Source: Anarhynchus alexandrinus (lineage: Eukaryota; Chordata; Aves; Charadriiformes; Charadriidae). Taken from it: a DNA stretch of 64,000 bases. How positions within the stretch are numbered: position 1 is the first letter of the stretch; each line of letters opens with the position of its first letter. This document shows positions 24,101-37,500 of the stretch, one piece after another. The notes below the pieces were generated by a model, which saw nothing but the letters and a program-made list of their open reading frames with translations, was not told the DNA's origin and did no database searches. The position numbers were made by a program, and so were the translations under genes. The stretch is taken from the NCBI GenBank assembly GCA_008711295.1, contig VUYV01000080.1, positions 2,889,557-2,953,556 of the forward strand, given 5' to 3'.

Positions 24101-26424
24101 TTTATTTATTTTTAAGATCTGGTAGATACAAGACCTTAAAGCGTGCAATTGCTGATATATGTCCACAGATATATGTAATGCATATGCATGCACTATGGTA
24201 CGATGTGATATGTATGCACTAGGTAGATATTGTTTGTATCCAGTACTCTCGTTGCTGCTGCAAATGGCACGCAGTTATGACTACTGAGGCCTCCGTATGT
24301 GGGAGAAGGGTATAGCGAGATCTTGGGGAGTCACTATTTTTAGTGTAGCAGGTGAGTGTGGGAAGCTGCTCACAGTAACAGGCCAAATTCTTTTGCTTTT
24401 GTTAATGCTGAGTGGGACCTCCGGTGAGACTTGCAGATGAAATGTATTGCTCATTATGAGAATGGATGGCAGAGCCTGACCCCACAGTTTGTGCATAACA
24501 GTACTAATTCCCAGTTTGCTTCACCAAAATTTAATGTTACAGCAACAGTTAAGGCAAGTTTATAGACACTACAGGAATGTTGTGATTCTTTTGGAAAAAT
24601 ACAGAGGCAGTATTAAATTTTGAAGACAAGACTACTGAGATAATGGCATCACTGAAAATAAAACCCCAAAACCTAATTAGAAGTATAAATTTAGGATTGA
24701 ATTGCTGCTTTGGGTATTTTCTTTTTTGCTGCCTGATTCCAAGTTCTGAGTTAGAAGAAAAAAGAAGTCTTTTTTTTTCCCAGGAAAATGCTAGAATGAA
24801 AGGGAGTAACAATCAGGGATACATATTTCTTTTAAAAAAAACCAACCCCCTCCCCCTTATATTTGCCAATGTCATGATTAAAAAAGATTTCTCTGGATCA
24901 TATGGTATACTGTGGTGTTACTGTTTAGGAATAATTGGCAGATTGATATATATTTGTGAAAAATAAAAAAGTATGAATACTGCGTGGAAATCATCCCACT
25001 TTAATGCGTCTGTGTCTGGTTTGAGTTCTTCCCACTATTTCTACTTGTTAAATACACACTTTCAATTTCCTCTGCTTAATAATTGCATCTTCCCTTTCTA
25101 CTTTTTCCCCGTGGAAAAAAAAACCCCTGAATCAATTCTAAAACAAAATACTTCCACTGACATCTTTTAATGTTTCTTATATAAGTAATGTTTACAACCT
25201 CAGTGGATGAGAGGATTTAAACAGGTGAGGGAAAACTTAATCCACTGTAAATCGTCTTGAACAATTAGTTGTGTATCTGATATGAGAAGCGAAAGCCATA
25301 GGCATAGCATGTTCCTTTCATTTCTGTTATACACTAACACACATGTTCAGCTCTGCATTGTAAAAAACCCAAGCTTTTGAAGAATCATGCCATTGTGACT
25401 CCCTTTGCAAAAATACTGCCATTTTTATGTTGTCCAAATTAATGGAGGACTGAATACGTTCAACACAATTTTCAGCGTTGAAGTTGCTTGCATGAAATGA
25501 AAAATAAGCTTTCCATATTTAAAGATGATTAAAATCCACCTCACTTCTACAAGGTTGTTGATTAGGATAGGCAAGGTGAAAGTTGGAAGAGATGGTAAAG
25601 GCAACTGCTAAAAATAGAAGAAAGTGTCTTTGGGGGGGAAGAAGCTGCAGGGTGAAATGAGGGTAAAATTGAGAGTGTGGATAGATTGTGCAAACTTGGA
25701 GAATTGAGGACTTTATGGCTGGCTGTGGTATGGAAGGAAAGAGGGACCTGATTAAATCACACAGGGAAAAATTGATTTGGTTATGGCATGGGGAAAGAAA
25801 TGGAGGAGCAGAAGAAGGAAAGCTGGCTCATGCCCTTGTGCAGCTGGGGCAAAACAGGATCTTGAATCCTGATTCTTCCATATCTTTGCTGATTTCCCTG
25901 GCCACCTCCTGGAGCCTTTTGACTTTGTTTACTTAGCTATTTACAAGACATTGGAAAGTTGATACATAGGTTTTGGAATATAGTGGAGATGGGAAAGATA
26001 TGTGAAGATATGTATGTTCTCAATTTTAATCAAACAGAGCAGGAACTTGCTGCAAAGAAACGGGCACATAAGCATATTTAGGAGAAATGAAGTCTTCAAG
26101 GTTCATGAGGTAATATTTGGCATTTTTAAGGTATTAGCTGATTAGTATGGTACTACGTACTGTGTTTCAAGAAAAGAGTAGCAATCGTAGAGCAACTCAG
26201 GAAGAACAACAAAAATCAACCTAAATGGGCCTAAAAATATGAAAGAAACTGGGATTCCTTACCCTGACCGTGGAGACATGTACGTTCAGTATGTAAAAGG
26301 CTGCTGCTGCAAAACCCACCAGTTTCTTTCTTATATCCTGACTGAGTAGGAAGAGAAGAAAAGGTTATGGGACAATATTAAAAGGATGTTAAAACCACCA
26401 GTCTAATGCTAAGGATAATGAAGC
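21131..26424. other. putative intron 1, proximal part
   Basis: GC and CpG fall gradually to about 22.7 kb (island shore), then the sequence is AT-rich. It contains a poly-T run broken by three N (see separate entry) and a TTTG/TTTA run at 24089-24113. The 172-codon minus-strand ORF at 21920-22438 has no recognisable domain or splice signals and is taken as chance. No exon could be supported. Confidence 0.5.
23275..23304. repeat. poly-T tract with 3-base gap
   Basis: Twenty T residues, three N (23295-23297) and seven more T. It may be an antisense poly-A tail of a retroposed copy, but no retroposed body could be recognised beside it. Confidence 0.85.
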
Positions 26425-26592
26425 AATGGAACAAATTGTCTAGTATATTTGTGGAATCTCCTTTATCCATCTCTTAGAACAAGGAAGATGAATATCTGAC
26501 AGGAAAGATGCATATACAGTTATTGCTGCTATAGGGTTGAGTGATGGAATAGAAAACCTCATGAGATCTCTTCCAATCCTATCATTCTGTGG
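26425..26592 (+). mobile_element. old CR1 LINE 3' end, sense
   Basis: The last 170 bases of a CR1 element in plus orientation. 'gcaatggaacaaattgtcta' followed by 'tttgtggaatctcc' matches the segment encoding the end of the reverse-transcriptase ORF. 'ctcatgagatctcttccaat' followed by CATTCTGTG at the right end matches the CR1 3' UTR and its terminal ATTCTGTG-type repeat. It is strongly 5'-truncated and diverged. Confidence 0.6.
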
Positions 26593-29500
26593 CAGGGGCT
26601 CATTCTTGTCTTTTTGGTAAGACTGTTTTATAGACGGATGATATATTATGTGCAAACTGAGGAGAAGGGAGCAGTTTATCTGGATTATAAATGTTGGTAC
26701 CTTCAGTTAAGTCCATCTGAATCTTGAATTTACTATAAACACATCCAAAGAGTATATTAAAAAGATAGATGCCTACCATTCATCCAATTTTGTGATTGCA
26801 AGCAGGTTTTAAAACCATACAAAAATACAAATTCATAAATAATGTTACATTTTATATCTGCAAAGTGTTAATCTTAAATGTAGATTTTCAAGCCTTCGTG
26901 AAGTCCAGGTGACTTTTTCAAGAGCATAGGAGTCTGTCTGCATCAGTGGGGCTGTGAGAAGTTCCAGGACAAGTTTCACTGGGAACAATCACTTCGTAGC
27001 TGTCACGCTCAAAAATGCCAGAAAGTATTGCATGTTTGTGCTGCTTTTTGGAGAGAGACTGGGATTGTTTTGCACCTTTTTCTGGAAACCTGTATTAAAA
27101 GTAGTCAAAATGCTATAAATTAAGAAAAACTGATCTGAAGCCACTGTTGTGAGGAATTGGTCCAGATATCAGTCACTAACAATTGCGCTAGGTTCTCTCT
27201 AGAGGCATTCATCGTCACTGAAACTGTGTAAGGATGGGAAAAACCCCGAACCCTGCTATTAGATTCTGTCAAAAATAGAAAATAGATACTTAAGCTGTAA
27301 TTAGTCTGGCAAACTATGTCATTAAATCCAATAGCAAAATGCCATGTCATTTCTGGAGAGGAAGATCATACGTACGTGTAAACTTCCTTTTCAACATATG
27401 AATATGTACAAGGGTGGGTCTGTATCTGATTTCATGTCAAATCTTCCCAGTGAAACACTGAAAACTCTGTGGTGGTTGTGAGGTGGTAAGGATGTTTATA
27501 GTGTTGGAAACTTCAACAGGAAATAAAAGTACAGTCAGGGAGATTGTATATCAAATCATAAGGTCTTTAGATTCTTTTTTTTTATTGGTACTGACTAGTA
27601 GTTTTCATATTTTTTTCTTTATAGAATCAAAGAATAGGATCCACGGGGGAATAAATATAACTCCAAGACTGCAGGATTGTTCTTTCTTCTCAGGCATTTT
27701 CATTTTGGGGTTCAGGAAAATGCTACTGTTAAATTTGAATAATTTGATTTATGATTGTAGACTACAAATTAGAAATAAGAAAGGGCTTCATCATATTGAT
27801 GTGCTCAATATTTGTAAGATTCAGGAAAATTTTCAATATTGTGTTTTGTTAGTGGACTGAAGTGTCAAGCTTCTGAATACGAAGATGCAGCTATTTCATT
27901 CTGTAAAGCTATATTTCTGTTGTAAAATGAAGCAGGAAAAAAAAAAGTAATTCCAGGATAAGATCCTGCAGTCTCTCCTAGATCTGGTAGGACCACAGAT
28001 GCAATCAATAAATTTGTGCTAGAGCGTATTTCTTCTAGAAAGGATTTTGCTTTCAACATCCATCTGTCTGTCTGTCTATCTGCCTCCCTCCCTCCCTGTA
28101 TCTTTGACAGTTTTCCAGCAGCAAAACAGGAATCCTATCAGTTGTATTGTTAAAATTCAACTAAGAAAAATATTGATGTCTTTCCTCATAAATTAAGGTG
28201 TTGACTTTTATGGGTTTTGTTTAAATGTATACTGAAAACATACAGAAAAGTAGGAAAGCCTTCTATTTGGAATTAAGCAGCATAATGATGTCTAAAATCC
28301 ACTTTCGAAGGTTGCCAAAATTCCCATGTGACAATCAATAAAGTCTAACTGCAGCTCTAGAAATGTGCATCTTTTTTCAAGGCCCAACTGAGTTGAAGAC
28401 GTCTTTCTCATTCTTGTTTAATTATTTCATCTGCTTGTCTCATAAGACAAAGCCAATTGCGACAGCTGCAAAACAAGTGAATCTTGAGCTTTTAGCTAAA
28501 TCCATAAATTATATGATCTGCTAAACATAGGAAGTTGATATTTTTCATTTGAACTGCAGCTAAGTGATGGTAACGATAAAATGAGAATTTGAACGGCGAG
28601 TATTAGCCACTCATTTGCTCTGGAGATTTGTTCTTTACCTTGGGCTTCAAGGTTGAGCTTATACATAACAGTGTTCCCAAGGATTGCTAATCCGTGCAGA
28701 AGTGGTCGAACCACTATTTTCCCTATTAACAAAAAAATTCTTACCTGTTCTGCTCGAGTGGGAAGTGGATAGAGGTTGATATCATCTTCTAAGAATGCAG
28801 AATAGTTTTTTTTAATGAGATTGCACTACCAGTATCTCAAGTATATTGATGCAAAATTGAAAAGATTGGAAGTTTATGGTCTGAAAATTTGTAACAAAGA
28901 GGATGTATTTTCCTGGTATGCTCTATAATATGACAAATGTAACAAAAATTATAATTTCATATTGCCTGTGGAAGAGTGAGCATTCTTCTGCCTTTGATGT
29001 CATGAAAATGTGGATAACCTGTATCCTTTTTCAGAAAAATTGGCATGCTTTAAGAATTCCTTTTAATCATTTTTGTGACCTATTTAGGTAAGTACTGAAA
29101 TAGAACCAGAGTGTCCCAGAACAGTACATTATTGTGCTGACAGAAGGGATATTATATGTATTGGTGTTTTAAATGAATTTGTAGAATAAAAGTAGTGCTC
29201 CCTTCCACCCCCTCACCCCCAAATCTTTGCAGCAGTTGCTGCCAGCCATCTTAATACTGTCCTCAGAAACAACCTACAGTTTCCAGTTCATTTGAGGCTA
29301 CTGCTGCCTTGTTTGAGACTCATATAAGTTCCAAATCCATCATCATCGATACAAACATTCATGCAGATTCTGCATGGTTGCTGTGTTCTGAGATTTTGAC
29401 ATAGTTTACTTTTTTTCAGAAAATTTTGTGACTTAGGTTGTAACCCATATTATCCATCTCCTTCAATTACTGTCATCCTTTCCCTTTATTTGAGGAGAAG

Positions 29501-32500
29501 ATAGAAATACTCAAAATAAGACTTGACTGACTATATGATTATCTTTTAGAAAGCTTCCACTTTATTCTGTTTTTCTTCTTAATGATTGTGTTTTAGTGAA
29601 ATACTTAACTATGTCCACTTGTTTTTATTGCAACGTTATAATAGCTTTTGAAATTAAATGTGGCAATGATCTGTAAAAGCACTCATAAAGCTGTGTTTCA
29701 TACTCATCCAAGAATCTTCTCATGTGAAAATTCTAATAATAGGTGAATCTGATATCTTTTTTTAAAAGAAGTATCTGGGTGAATCCAGAATAGGTGAACA
29801 TGGTCTCAAAAAATTATATTAAGCAGTCCAGAAGACTTCATGCTTATCCTCACCGGTTTCCTAGAAAGGAGTTTTTTTTCTGTAGCCATCCAGCTGGGTT
29901 TATTTGTTAAAATCAAATGCGCTCCTTGCGTTTGGAATAACACCCCACAGTCCTCATCTTGTAGGGGAATGGATTGAGAAAAACCCTGCTATGGAATACC
30001 CACTGAAACCTCGGGTTAACTCACAGGGCTTTGCTCTAAAATGACATTGGAAGAAAAGGTTAAAGACTCTTTTAAGTAACTTTTAAAGAAAAAGCCACAT
30101 TCAGTTTTAGAGAGGATGAAATGTTTTTCGGTGATCCCTAGTTTGTGTAGTTTGATTGTGTTTGTTTCACGTCATTTTGCCTAGAAGTTTAGGACTCTGT
30201 GTCTGCTGTATCTGAGTTGGTTTACTTTGGCCACCAAATGCATGAAAATTGTTTTTCTATTCGCCCGGTCATAACTGGTGAGAGGTTTCTAAATGCAAGC
30301 CAGCATTGCCCAGAGCAACAGAAAACTGCAGTTGCCTCTGGAGTGGAGAAGACCCATTGAAGAGAAACTTAAGAAATAAATGTGCAAAAACCTAATAACT
30401 CCCCCCTGAATATTTGTGAACTATGATTTTTTTCCACTTCTCTGTCCAGTGCTGCTACATTGGCCAAATTTGGGCAAAAAGTAACAGAAGCAGAAGAAAC
30501 TTTTTTGCCTTGCAGAAGTCACTGAAGACTGCGCATGCATTAACAAGGCGTGCAGCTGACAGAAGCAGGTTTGTGGAGGAAAAGAGTTGGTTTTGAGAAC
30601 TGGGTATCTCCACTGTACCCATGATGAGGGATTTGCCTTGGGCTAACTTCTGCCGCAGGAGCTGTGTTCCCATTAGCAGTTGCAATGAGATGTGCATGGT
30701 AACAGGATTATAGCTTGCAAGCCCCAATGCATTACAGCCAAAACCCCCCAAATCCCAAAGCTGCCTTACCCTGCCTCCTTCCCCCAAATTTCTCCATAAA
30801 TATGAAACTTTTTAGTGTGTATGTCTATGGAAAAATTTAAGCTAGAGAGAACAGACAGAACTTCTTAAAGGAATCTTTCAAAGAAAAACATGGAAATATT
30901 AAAGTGAATACATCTAGTGAAAGTTACTACCAAAACATGTAAATGTGTAAAAGTTGACTAAATGTTTTTTTTTTTGTTTGACTTTTGTTTATTCTTGTGT
31001 ACATGACTCAGACTTGTACAGTCCAGTCTTGTGCACATTCATACCACTTGCATGTTTTGGGTAGTTCAACACAGAGAATGTAGGTTTTGATGAAGTGTTG
31101 TTTTGAATAGTGTTCTTGTTCTGAAACCATTTTTGTGATCTTAAAGTCTATGATTCCAGAAGCGGTCTGGTATTTAGAGCTACTTGTCATATAAAAATTC
31201 TGAGTAGCGTTTCAGTGACAATATTAGAAAAAGGTAATCTCTACAAAACTAGTTCTTGGTGACTCTTAGGCTATTAAAATTGCTAACTGTGGCACTCATC
31301 AGAAGTTATTCATTATTTCGTGTTTGTTTGTTTGTGTCTATCAGTTCTCCCTTGACTTGCATACAAAGGATGGCTGTACAAAAAGCTACTGTGAGGTAGG
31401 TAGCGTCGGAGCCTTCTCTTCTCATTCCTTAGTTGCATGCGCTGACCTTACATAAATGCAAGGTAGGTTTACCCTTGATAAAATTGGGGTAATCTGCTTT
31501 GTGCTCAGCATCGCATAATAATAAACGCAGTAGTTTGTTACAGCATGGATAAGATACAGTAAATGAGCCACCAAGTTTGGGTGGTTGTATTTTTTTTTGT
31601 TTATTTTTTTAGGCAAAAATTTGTGTGAACCTGTTGGGATGGGGATCATATTTTTGTTCTGGGTGGATGCAGGGTCTGTGGCAAAGGGCTCCTGGTCCAT
31701 GACTGGCCAGTTCAGGAGCTAGGACAGTACGCATATAAATAATAAACTTGTTTATTGGCTTGATTGCAAACAAATAGATTCCTGGCAATGCAAAAATAAG
31801 AGAATCTACTTCTTTTCTGAAGTTTGTTATTCTCCTGTTTGCTCACGGAAATTACTGAGCTATTGCAGCATAACCGTTATGACTGTAATCACATAAAGTG
31901 CTTGCTCTAAGAGTGCAAATAATAATAGTTATAAATTGTGAATGGACAGAATTAAAAATACCTCTTGGTTTGGGCTTTTATTTCTAAATTTGGTTGTTTT
32001 GTTTTGGTTTTTTTAGACTAATGAAACTTTAAATTTTCCTGACACAACAAATAGCAAATTTTATAAATTAGGGGAAGTGCTTTTATATGGATATGAAATT
32101 AAAAAATTCTAGAGGGTTATGATTAATCTCGCTCAAATACTGTAACCCAGAGACTGTTATTTTGCTATCTGCTATACTTTAATCTTTGAGTCTCAAATTT
32201 TTCATTTCATAGTGATTGCAGAAATAACTGTTTGTATAGTACTTCCATTATGAATATTCATTAAAAAATAAAAAATGTCATTAAAATGTCTTGCAAGATT
32301 GTCTTGAGCAAAACCAAAAGAATTGGTAAGTGGTCTGTGCAAACTGTAATACAGTATCGTTAATGCTTTACAGTTATAGTACGAGTTTTAGTAACTCATT
32401 TTATTACTAAGGTGAGTTTATTTCTGCCACTGATATATTTTATATACAAAAATAATACTTACTTATAATTACTATGAGTGATTTAGTTTTGTGGTGTTTT

Positions 32501-33640
32501 CTTTCTTTTTCCCCATACTGTAACTGATTATTTTCCTGCTAACTTTTAGGTTTTTTCCAGCAGTCTTTTCATGTATGTTAAGAAAGGGTGTGTTTTTGTG
32601 TCCATATATATGCAAATATGAAAATATATCTCATTCTAATGGAATCTCTTTTAAATTTTCTGCCTGATGGCAAATATTCAATTGAAATGTTTTCAGCTTC
32701 CAAGAAATACAAGGCTAAATAGATTTTCCTTTGGTTTTGTTATGAATACTATGATTTAGTACTAGTAGTACTCCATTAGAATTATCTAAACCCAGGCTTT
32801 GTTTTGAAGTGACAGGTACTCAACATTTTCTAGTGACCAAACCTTCAAGGCACTAAAATCACATTGAGATTTATTACAATATTTTAAGCCTTAAAGCAGC
32901 TTCCAACAAGTGCCTTTAAAAATGGTTGTAGTATTAAAAAAAAAAAAATAAAAGGAAAAAAGTCTTTTTCCTTTTCTTATTTGGAATGGGAAAGCAACTT
33001 AATCCACAGTCAGCAGTGGGATTCCTTTACAAAGACTCAATTTTCAAGTGTTTCATTTTAGGTATCTTGATTGGTAAGGATAGGAATAAAAGTGATAGGA
33101 AAGTTTCTATCATTTAGAAGTGCTAAGATTACAGATGTGTTTTGAACATGAGCGATCCAAGAAATGCATGTGAATTGTGAGTATGAGATATATGTGAGCA
33201 ATAAATTAAAAAGAAAATCCAGTATCAAATCATTATTGTCAACTTCTATGTTTCTGCTATAATCTTGCAATCTTACAGCTTCAACACCAAGACAACACCT
33301 ACATTCTAGATTTTTACTTAAAAGGTAAAAATACAATAGGCAAGATTTTAGCTCTCATGGTAGAGATGGAAAATGTGAAAACGTGTCTTGATAATCCAGA
33401 AGGCAAAAATCTTCCTATGTGCGCTTCTTCTTAAATCTCATCTTTTGAGCCAATCTCTTGATTTTTAGGTGCTACTGCTGGCTCTCAGTATCCTTTTTCT
33501 CTAACAAATTCCATCTCTCTCTAGGATGGGTTTCTCTCTGCTGTGTAGGGTGCTTGTCCAAGTTGTGCTCCTTTTTGATTCTGTGCTCTGCTTGGGCATT
33601 TCCTCCTGCACTTCTGTTGCTTTCTTTTGCTTTTCTTTTT
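26593..33640. other. putative intron 1, AT-rich stretch
   Basis: No exon or large repeat was recognised. It holds simple repeats: CTGT/CCTC units at 28063-28097, a GTTT run at 31321-31334 and poly-A near 32937-32948. The 125-codon ORF at 27483-27860 lacks recognisable domains. Confidence 0.5.
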
Positions 33641-33748
33641 GCTTCTTTCTTTCTTTTTGCTTCTTTCTTTCTTTTTGCTTCTTTCTTTCTTTTTGCTTCT
33701 TTCTTTCTTTTTGCTTCTTTCTTTCTTTTTGCTTCTTTCTTTCTTTTT
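33641..33748. repeat. 18-bp minisatellite, six perfect units
   Basis: Six identical copies of GCTTCTTTCTTTCTTTTT occupy 33641-33658, 33659-33676, 33677-33694, 33695-33712, 33713-33730 and 33731-33748, with partial units just upstream from about 33614. Because 18 is a multiple of three, frames stay open through the array on both strands. On the minus strand a 137-codon frame (33472-33885) reads it as tandem KRKKEA hexapeptides, with Lys/Arg/Glu-rich flanks. The strict purine/pyrimidine strand asymmetry could also favour triplex formation. Perfect identity implies recent expansion. I do not claim it is translated. Confidence 0.97.
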
Positions 33749-34164
33749 GCTTGCACTTTCTGTTGTGCTTCACACAAGTGTATCTTGATGTTTAAGGGGA
33801 GGTGATAGTTAAGTGGCTCTGATGTGGACGCAATATAAGAAAACCTTCCTGAGCACCTTCTGCATATTTTTTTTTCTTTCTTCAAGAAAAAATGAGGAAC
33901 ACTAAATGTTATCTGACCTGTCCACAGCTTTCATGTGGTGCTGACAGTCATCATCTGGAATGGTCTCAGATAATGTCATTGAAGATAGCCTTGAGTGCTG
34001 GCAACCTGAGACTGGGCTTTCAATTTCAGGACTGCAAAATCTGGATCATATTTTGAGGTTGTGCCATTCAGCGTTTCTTGACTAATGGGGAAATAGTTGC
34101 TGTTCAAATCAAAGCTATGTAGATTAGGAGTTGTTCTGGAAATGAAGCAATTCAGGAGACAGAG
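33749..34164. other. short non-coding stretch
   Basis: Nothing recognised beyond the left flank of the minus-strand frame described for the minisatellite (to 33885) and a poly-T run near 33867-33875. Confidence 0.5.
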
Positions 34165-34556
34165 GATATGATGCCATGAAAAATAAAGAAAAGGTGAATA
34201 TGGAATAAATCCTATTTCATTATAGCAGAAATAGTGAAGTTCATAAAACTATCTATCACTAAGTTAAAAACAAGAGAGAGAAACTTTTTCCACAAAGTGT
34301 GGAGTTCAAGTGCGAAACTTAGTGACGTGGGATGTTGTGGTGGCTGTAACTGTAAATAGGTTAAAAAGGAATTAGGTAATTAAGCACAATGATCCTAATT
34401 CAACAGATGCAATCACCAGCTTAGGAAAACCTTCAAGTGCTGATTACCAGAAACTGGGACTGAATACCAGAGGAAAGACCATTCGCTAGTTCCTTTTTTT
34501 TTTTCCTTGTGCTATAAGAAGCAAGTAGTGGGGCAGCCGGGGACAAGATACTGGAT
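34165..34556 (+). mobile_element. ancient CR1/L3-like LINE relic, sense
   Basis: Several ordered blocks match the 3' part of an ancient CR1/L3-type LINE as I remember it: 'gaaactttttccacaaagtg', 'gggatgttgtggtggctg', 'aataggttaaaaaggaatta', 'cagaaactgggactgaa' and, near the end, 'acaagatactgg'. These correspond to the C-terminus of the reverse-transcriptase ORF and the start of the 3' UTR. The copy is heavily diverged, includes a poly-T interruption (34495-34504) and has no intact frame. Confidence 0.65.
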
Positions 34557-37500
34557 TTCAAAAATTTCTGCAGTTCTGCTTTTGCAGAATTTCCTGGGGT
34601 CCATGAAATAGGGTTTGTCATTGTTTGCTTGGCAGTGATGGGTTGTGTCGCAGATATTTTTGCAGAAAGAGAAATAATTCTTTTTGGTCTTACGGATGAC
34701 TTGTTCATCTCTAGATGAGACCATTTAAAAATAGCAGCTGATCCAAAGTGAGTTGGAGTTGCCCATGTACTGTTGTTACTTTCTTGTTGTTAGAGTTTCT
34801 TTCTTTCTGATCAGTTACATTTTTTGTTGGATTGGATATTTCAGGAGAAAAATGCTCTTGATTAAGGGGTCTCAAACGTAGGAAAATGTACTTATCACAT
34901 GTTCACTGTTTTAGCAGTGGGCACCAATGACCTGGGAGAGGTCTGTCAGGCTATGTCTTGCTGAATTCAGTAGCAAAGGAAGAGGAACCTTGTTCTGCTC
35001 TGCTCGTGCATTCTTGTTTTCTTGCAAGCAAATGAGCCATCTAAATGTGGACATCTTCACAGGCTTGTGAACTTCTTCCCCAAAGCACCTCCCTTTACTG
35101 AATTTTTGGAATTTTGTTAATGTCATTGCTCTGGCTGTCATCACAGAACTGATTTTTTTTTTAAATCCAGATTGTCTTCAAGCAGTTTTGACAATCATTT
35201 TATGTGTGTTGCCCAGCAATTTATAGGCTATAGCTCGGCAGGACGTGCCAAATAATTGCTTTTTACAATGGGCAGATAGTTGTATATTCTTTTACAGATT
35301 CAATTATGAACTTCAAAGGAGGACACAAGGCTGCCACTGAGCCAGGGAGAGTCATTGAAGGAGCCGATGATGGATGCCGAGTGCTTTCACTTTAATTGTA
35401 CTAATGACACACTATGATATTGGATTTTGCTTGGTTGATTAATTTGGTTACCAGCTACGTGTGATCTGACTGATGGGTCCTAGATGGCATCTAGTCTGTC
35501 TCTTTGCTGCTGCTCTCTACGCTCTCTTTGCATGTTGATTGTGTACTTCACTTCGGCAAGCAAAGAGAGCTCATTGCCTGGGTGATGGCAACACACGGCG
35601 GTTGTAATGGGAAAACAACGTTGTAGCATTTGTGGGAGTTACAAAATTGGTTGGTTTCAAAGGTCCCTACAGGTTTTGGTGCTTCAGTCTTTGGATACTG
35701 AAATTGAGGTGAGTTTTTGGTCTCCGTTCATGCTGCAGTTTCACATAAAAGAATCCTGGTCTCTAGAATCAAGCAATATAGTCATGCATGCTCTTAGTAA
35801 GATCTATTTTTCAGATGCATAAACTCTCAATATGTTGGAAAGTCAGCAATTTTTTTCCTGATTGTTTTGACAGTACCATAGCATGCAAAATTCATTCACA
35901 TATATCTTCAGATGGATAAGGAGACACACAAAACCAGGTTTCTAATTTACACCACTGCAAATACTTAAAAATAACATTTAAAAAAATATGCAGGGATGCT
36001 AGAATAAAGATTGAGTGCAAAGATCTGTAGAAAAGAGATGTTTGTGAAACGTTTTCCTTGCAGGACTGGGTAAGACTAGATGCTTTGTAAGAAGGAAATC
36101 TAGGAAAATATTCTCTGTGTCAGGATTAAGGAATTAAGTTCTCAGTTTTGGATTGTGTTTTGCTGAGAAACCAAGCTTGAATTCTGTTTTAAAGGTTAAT
36201 GCTCAGTTTGGGATTAAAAAAATCTCCAAATTTTTTACCAGCGTTTCAATCTCAGCTCTAGTTTTGGATCTGATGTATAATGAATGTCTAGATACAGAGG
36301 TTTTCCATACATATTTTTTGTTTATTTGGATGGTAAGACTTGGCCAAGTTTTATTCAGGAAGGTGTAATGCAGTGTAACTTGATTGAAACCAATGGAGTT
36401 ATCCAACATTAATATTAAAAGCTGAAAATGGGATTTCTCTCTCTCTCAGGGTATTTCTATAGTAGTTTTACAGTTTAAACAAACATGTAATAGCATCCTG
36501 TTTTCATATGCCAGCATCTTCATCCTTTTCATTTTGTTTTCTATTTTGTCCCCTTCTTTAGTTCTCTCTTTGTCCATTGTGCCCCACAATGGACCCAGTT
36601 GTGAGTAGATTATCACTTGGCGTGATTGTGCATATGGTTCTGTACAATATGGGTTTTCTAATCCTGACAGCTGAGAGCTACAACGGCAGCAGTCTGAAAT
36701 TAACTTAGAAACTCAGGATCCTAATCATTGGGTTTTGTGCTGCTTCAGCTGTCTGCACTTTCAGCCAGCTAAACCAAGACTGTATTACTTGCAGATGTGT
36801 AAGTGCGATAGAGCTGATTGATGGGTCAATTCAGGATTCATTCAAAGCTGAGAATCCAGCTGGGAGTTGAAAAGGCAAGAATGCCTTTCTTCCACGTATG
36901 TACATGGAATATATTGGAGAAGATGAGATCTAGCTCTTGAAATTTAAAGGATATGTACAGACATTTTCAAAGACATTTAGACATCAAAATACATGGAAGT
37001 TTCTCCTGAGATTAAAAAAAAAAAAGTGTAACTAGTTTTGGTGTATTTTCACTGAATTAGACTCTTGGGCAACTTATCTGATTAAAACAAATAAACAAAC
37101 AAGAAAAGAAAACAAACCAAAAAACCAACTAGCACTTAAATGCTGTAATTTTCTGACAAAATAATGCAAATTAACACTGAACAAATGATACATTGATAAA
37201 TATACAGTCACCTAAGGAACTATATAAACATACAGTGAAGCCTTCTGGCTTTTAAAAACTGACCAGATATATTAGATCTTGGTTTCCACTTCAGTATACT
37301 TGCAGTGTTATACTAACGAACAAGAATAGATCTCTTTTTTGGAAAATACCTAAAAATCTAACTGCATAACATGATTGAAATAGACTAATTAACTAAAATG
37401 ACCCACAAGGTAATTTAAATGATGTTTGTATCAATTTTGTTTTAAATTGATCTGCTTTGCCTAGGGCACAGTACAAAAGGGCAGAACCTGGAGAGAGAGC

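Noticed and set aside
35521..35570. microRNA hairpin
   Set aside because: Only 11 paired bases with a 28-base loop, too short for a pre-miRNA stem.
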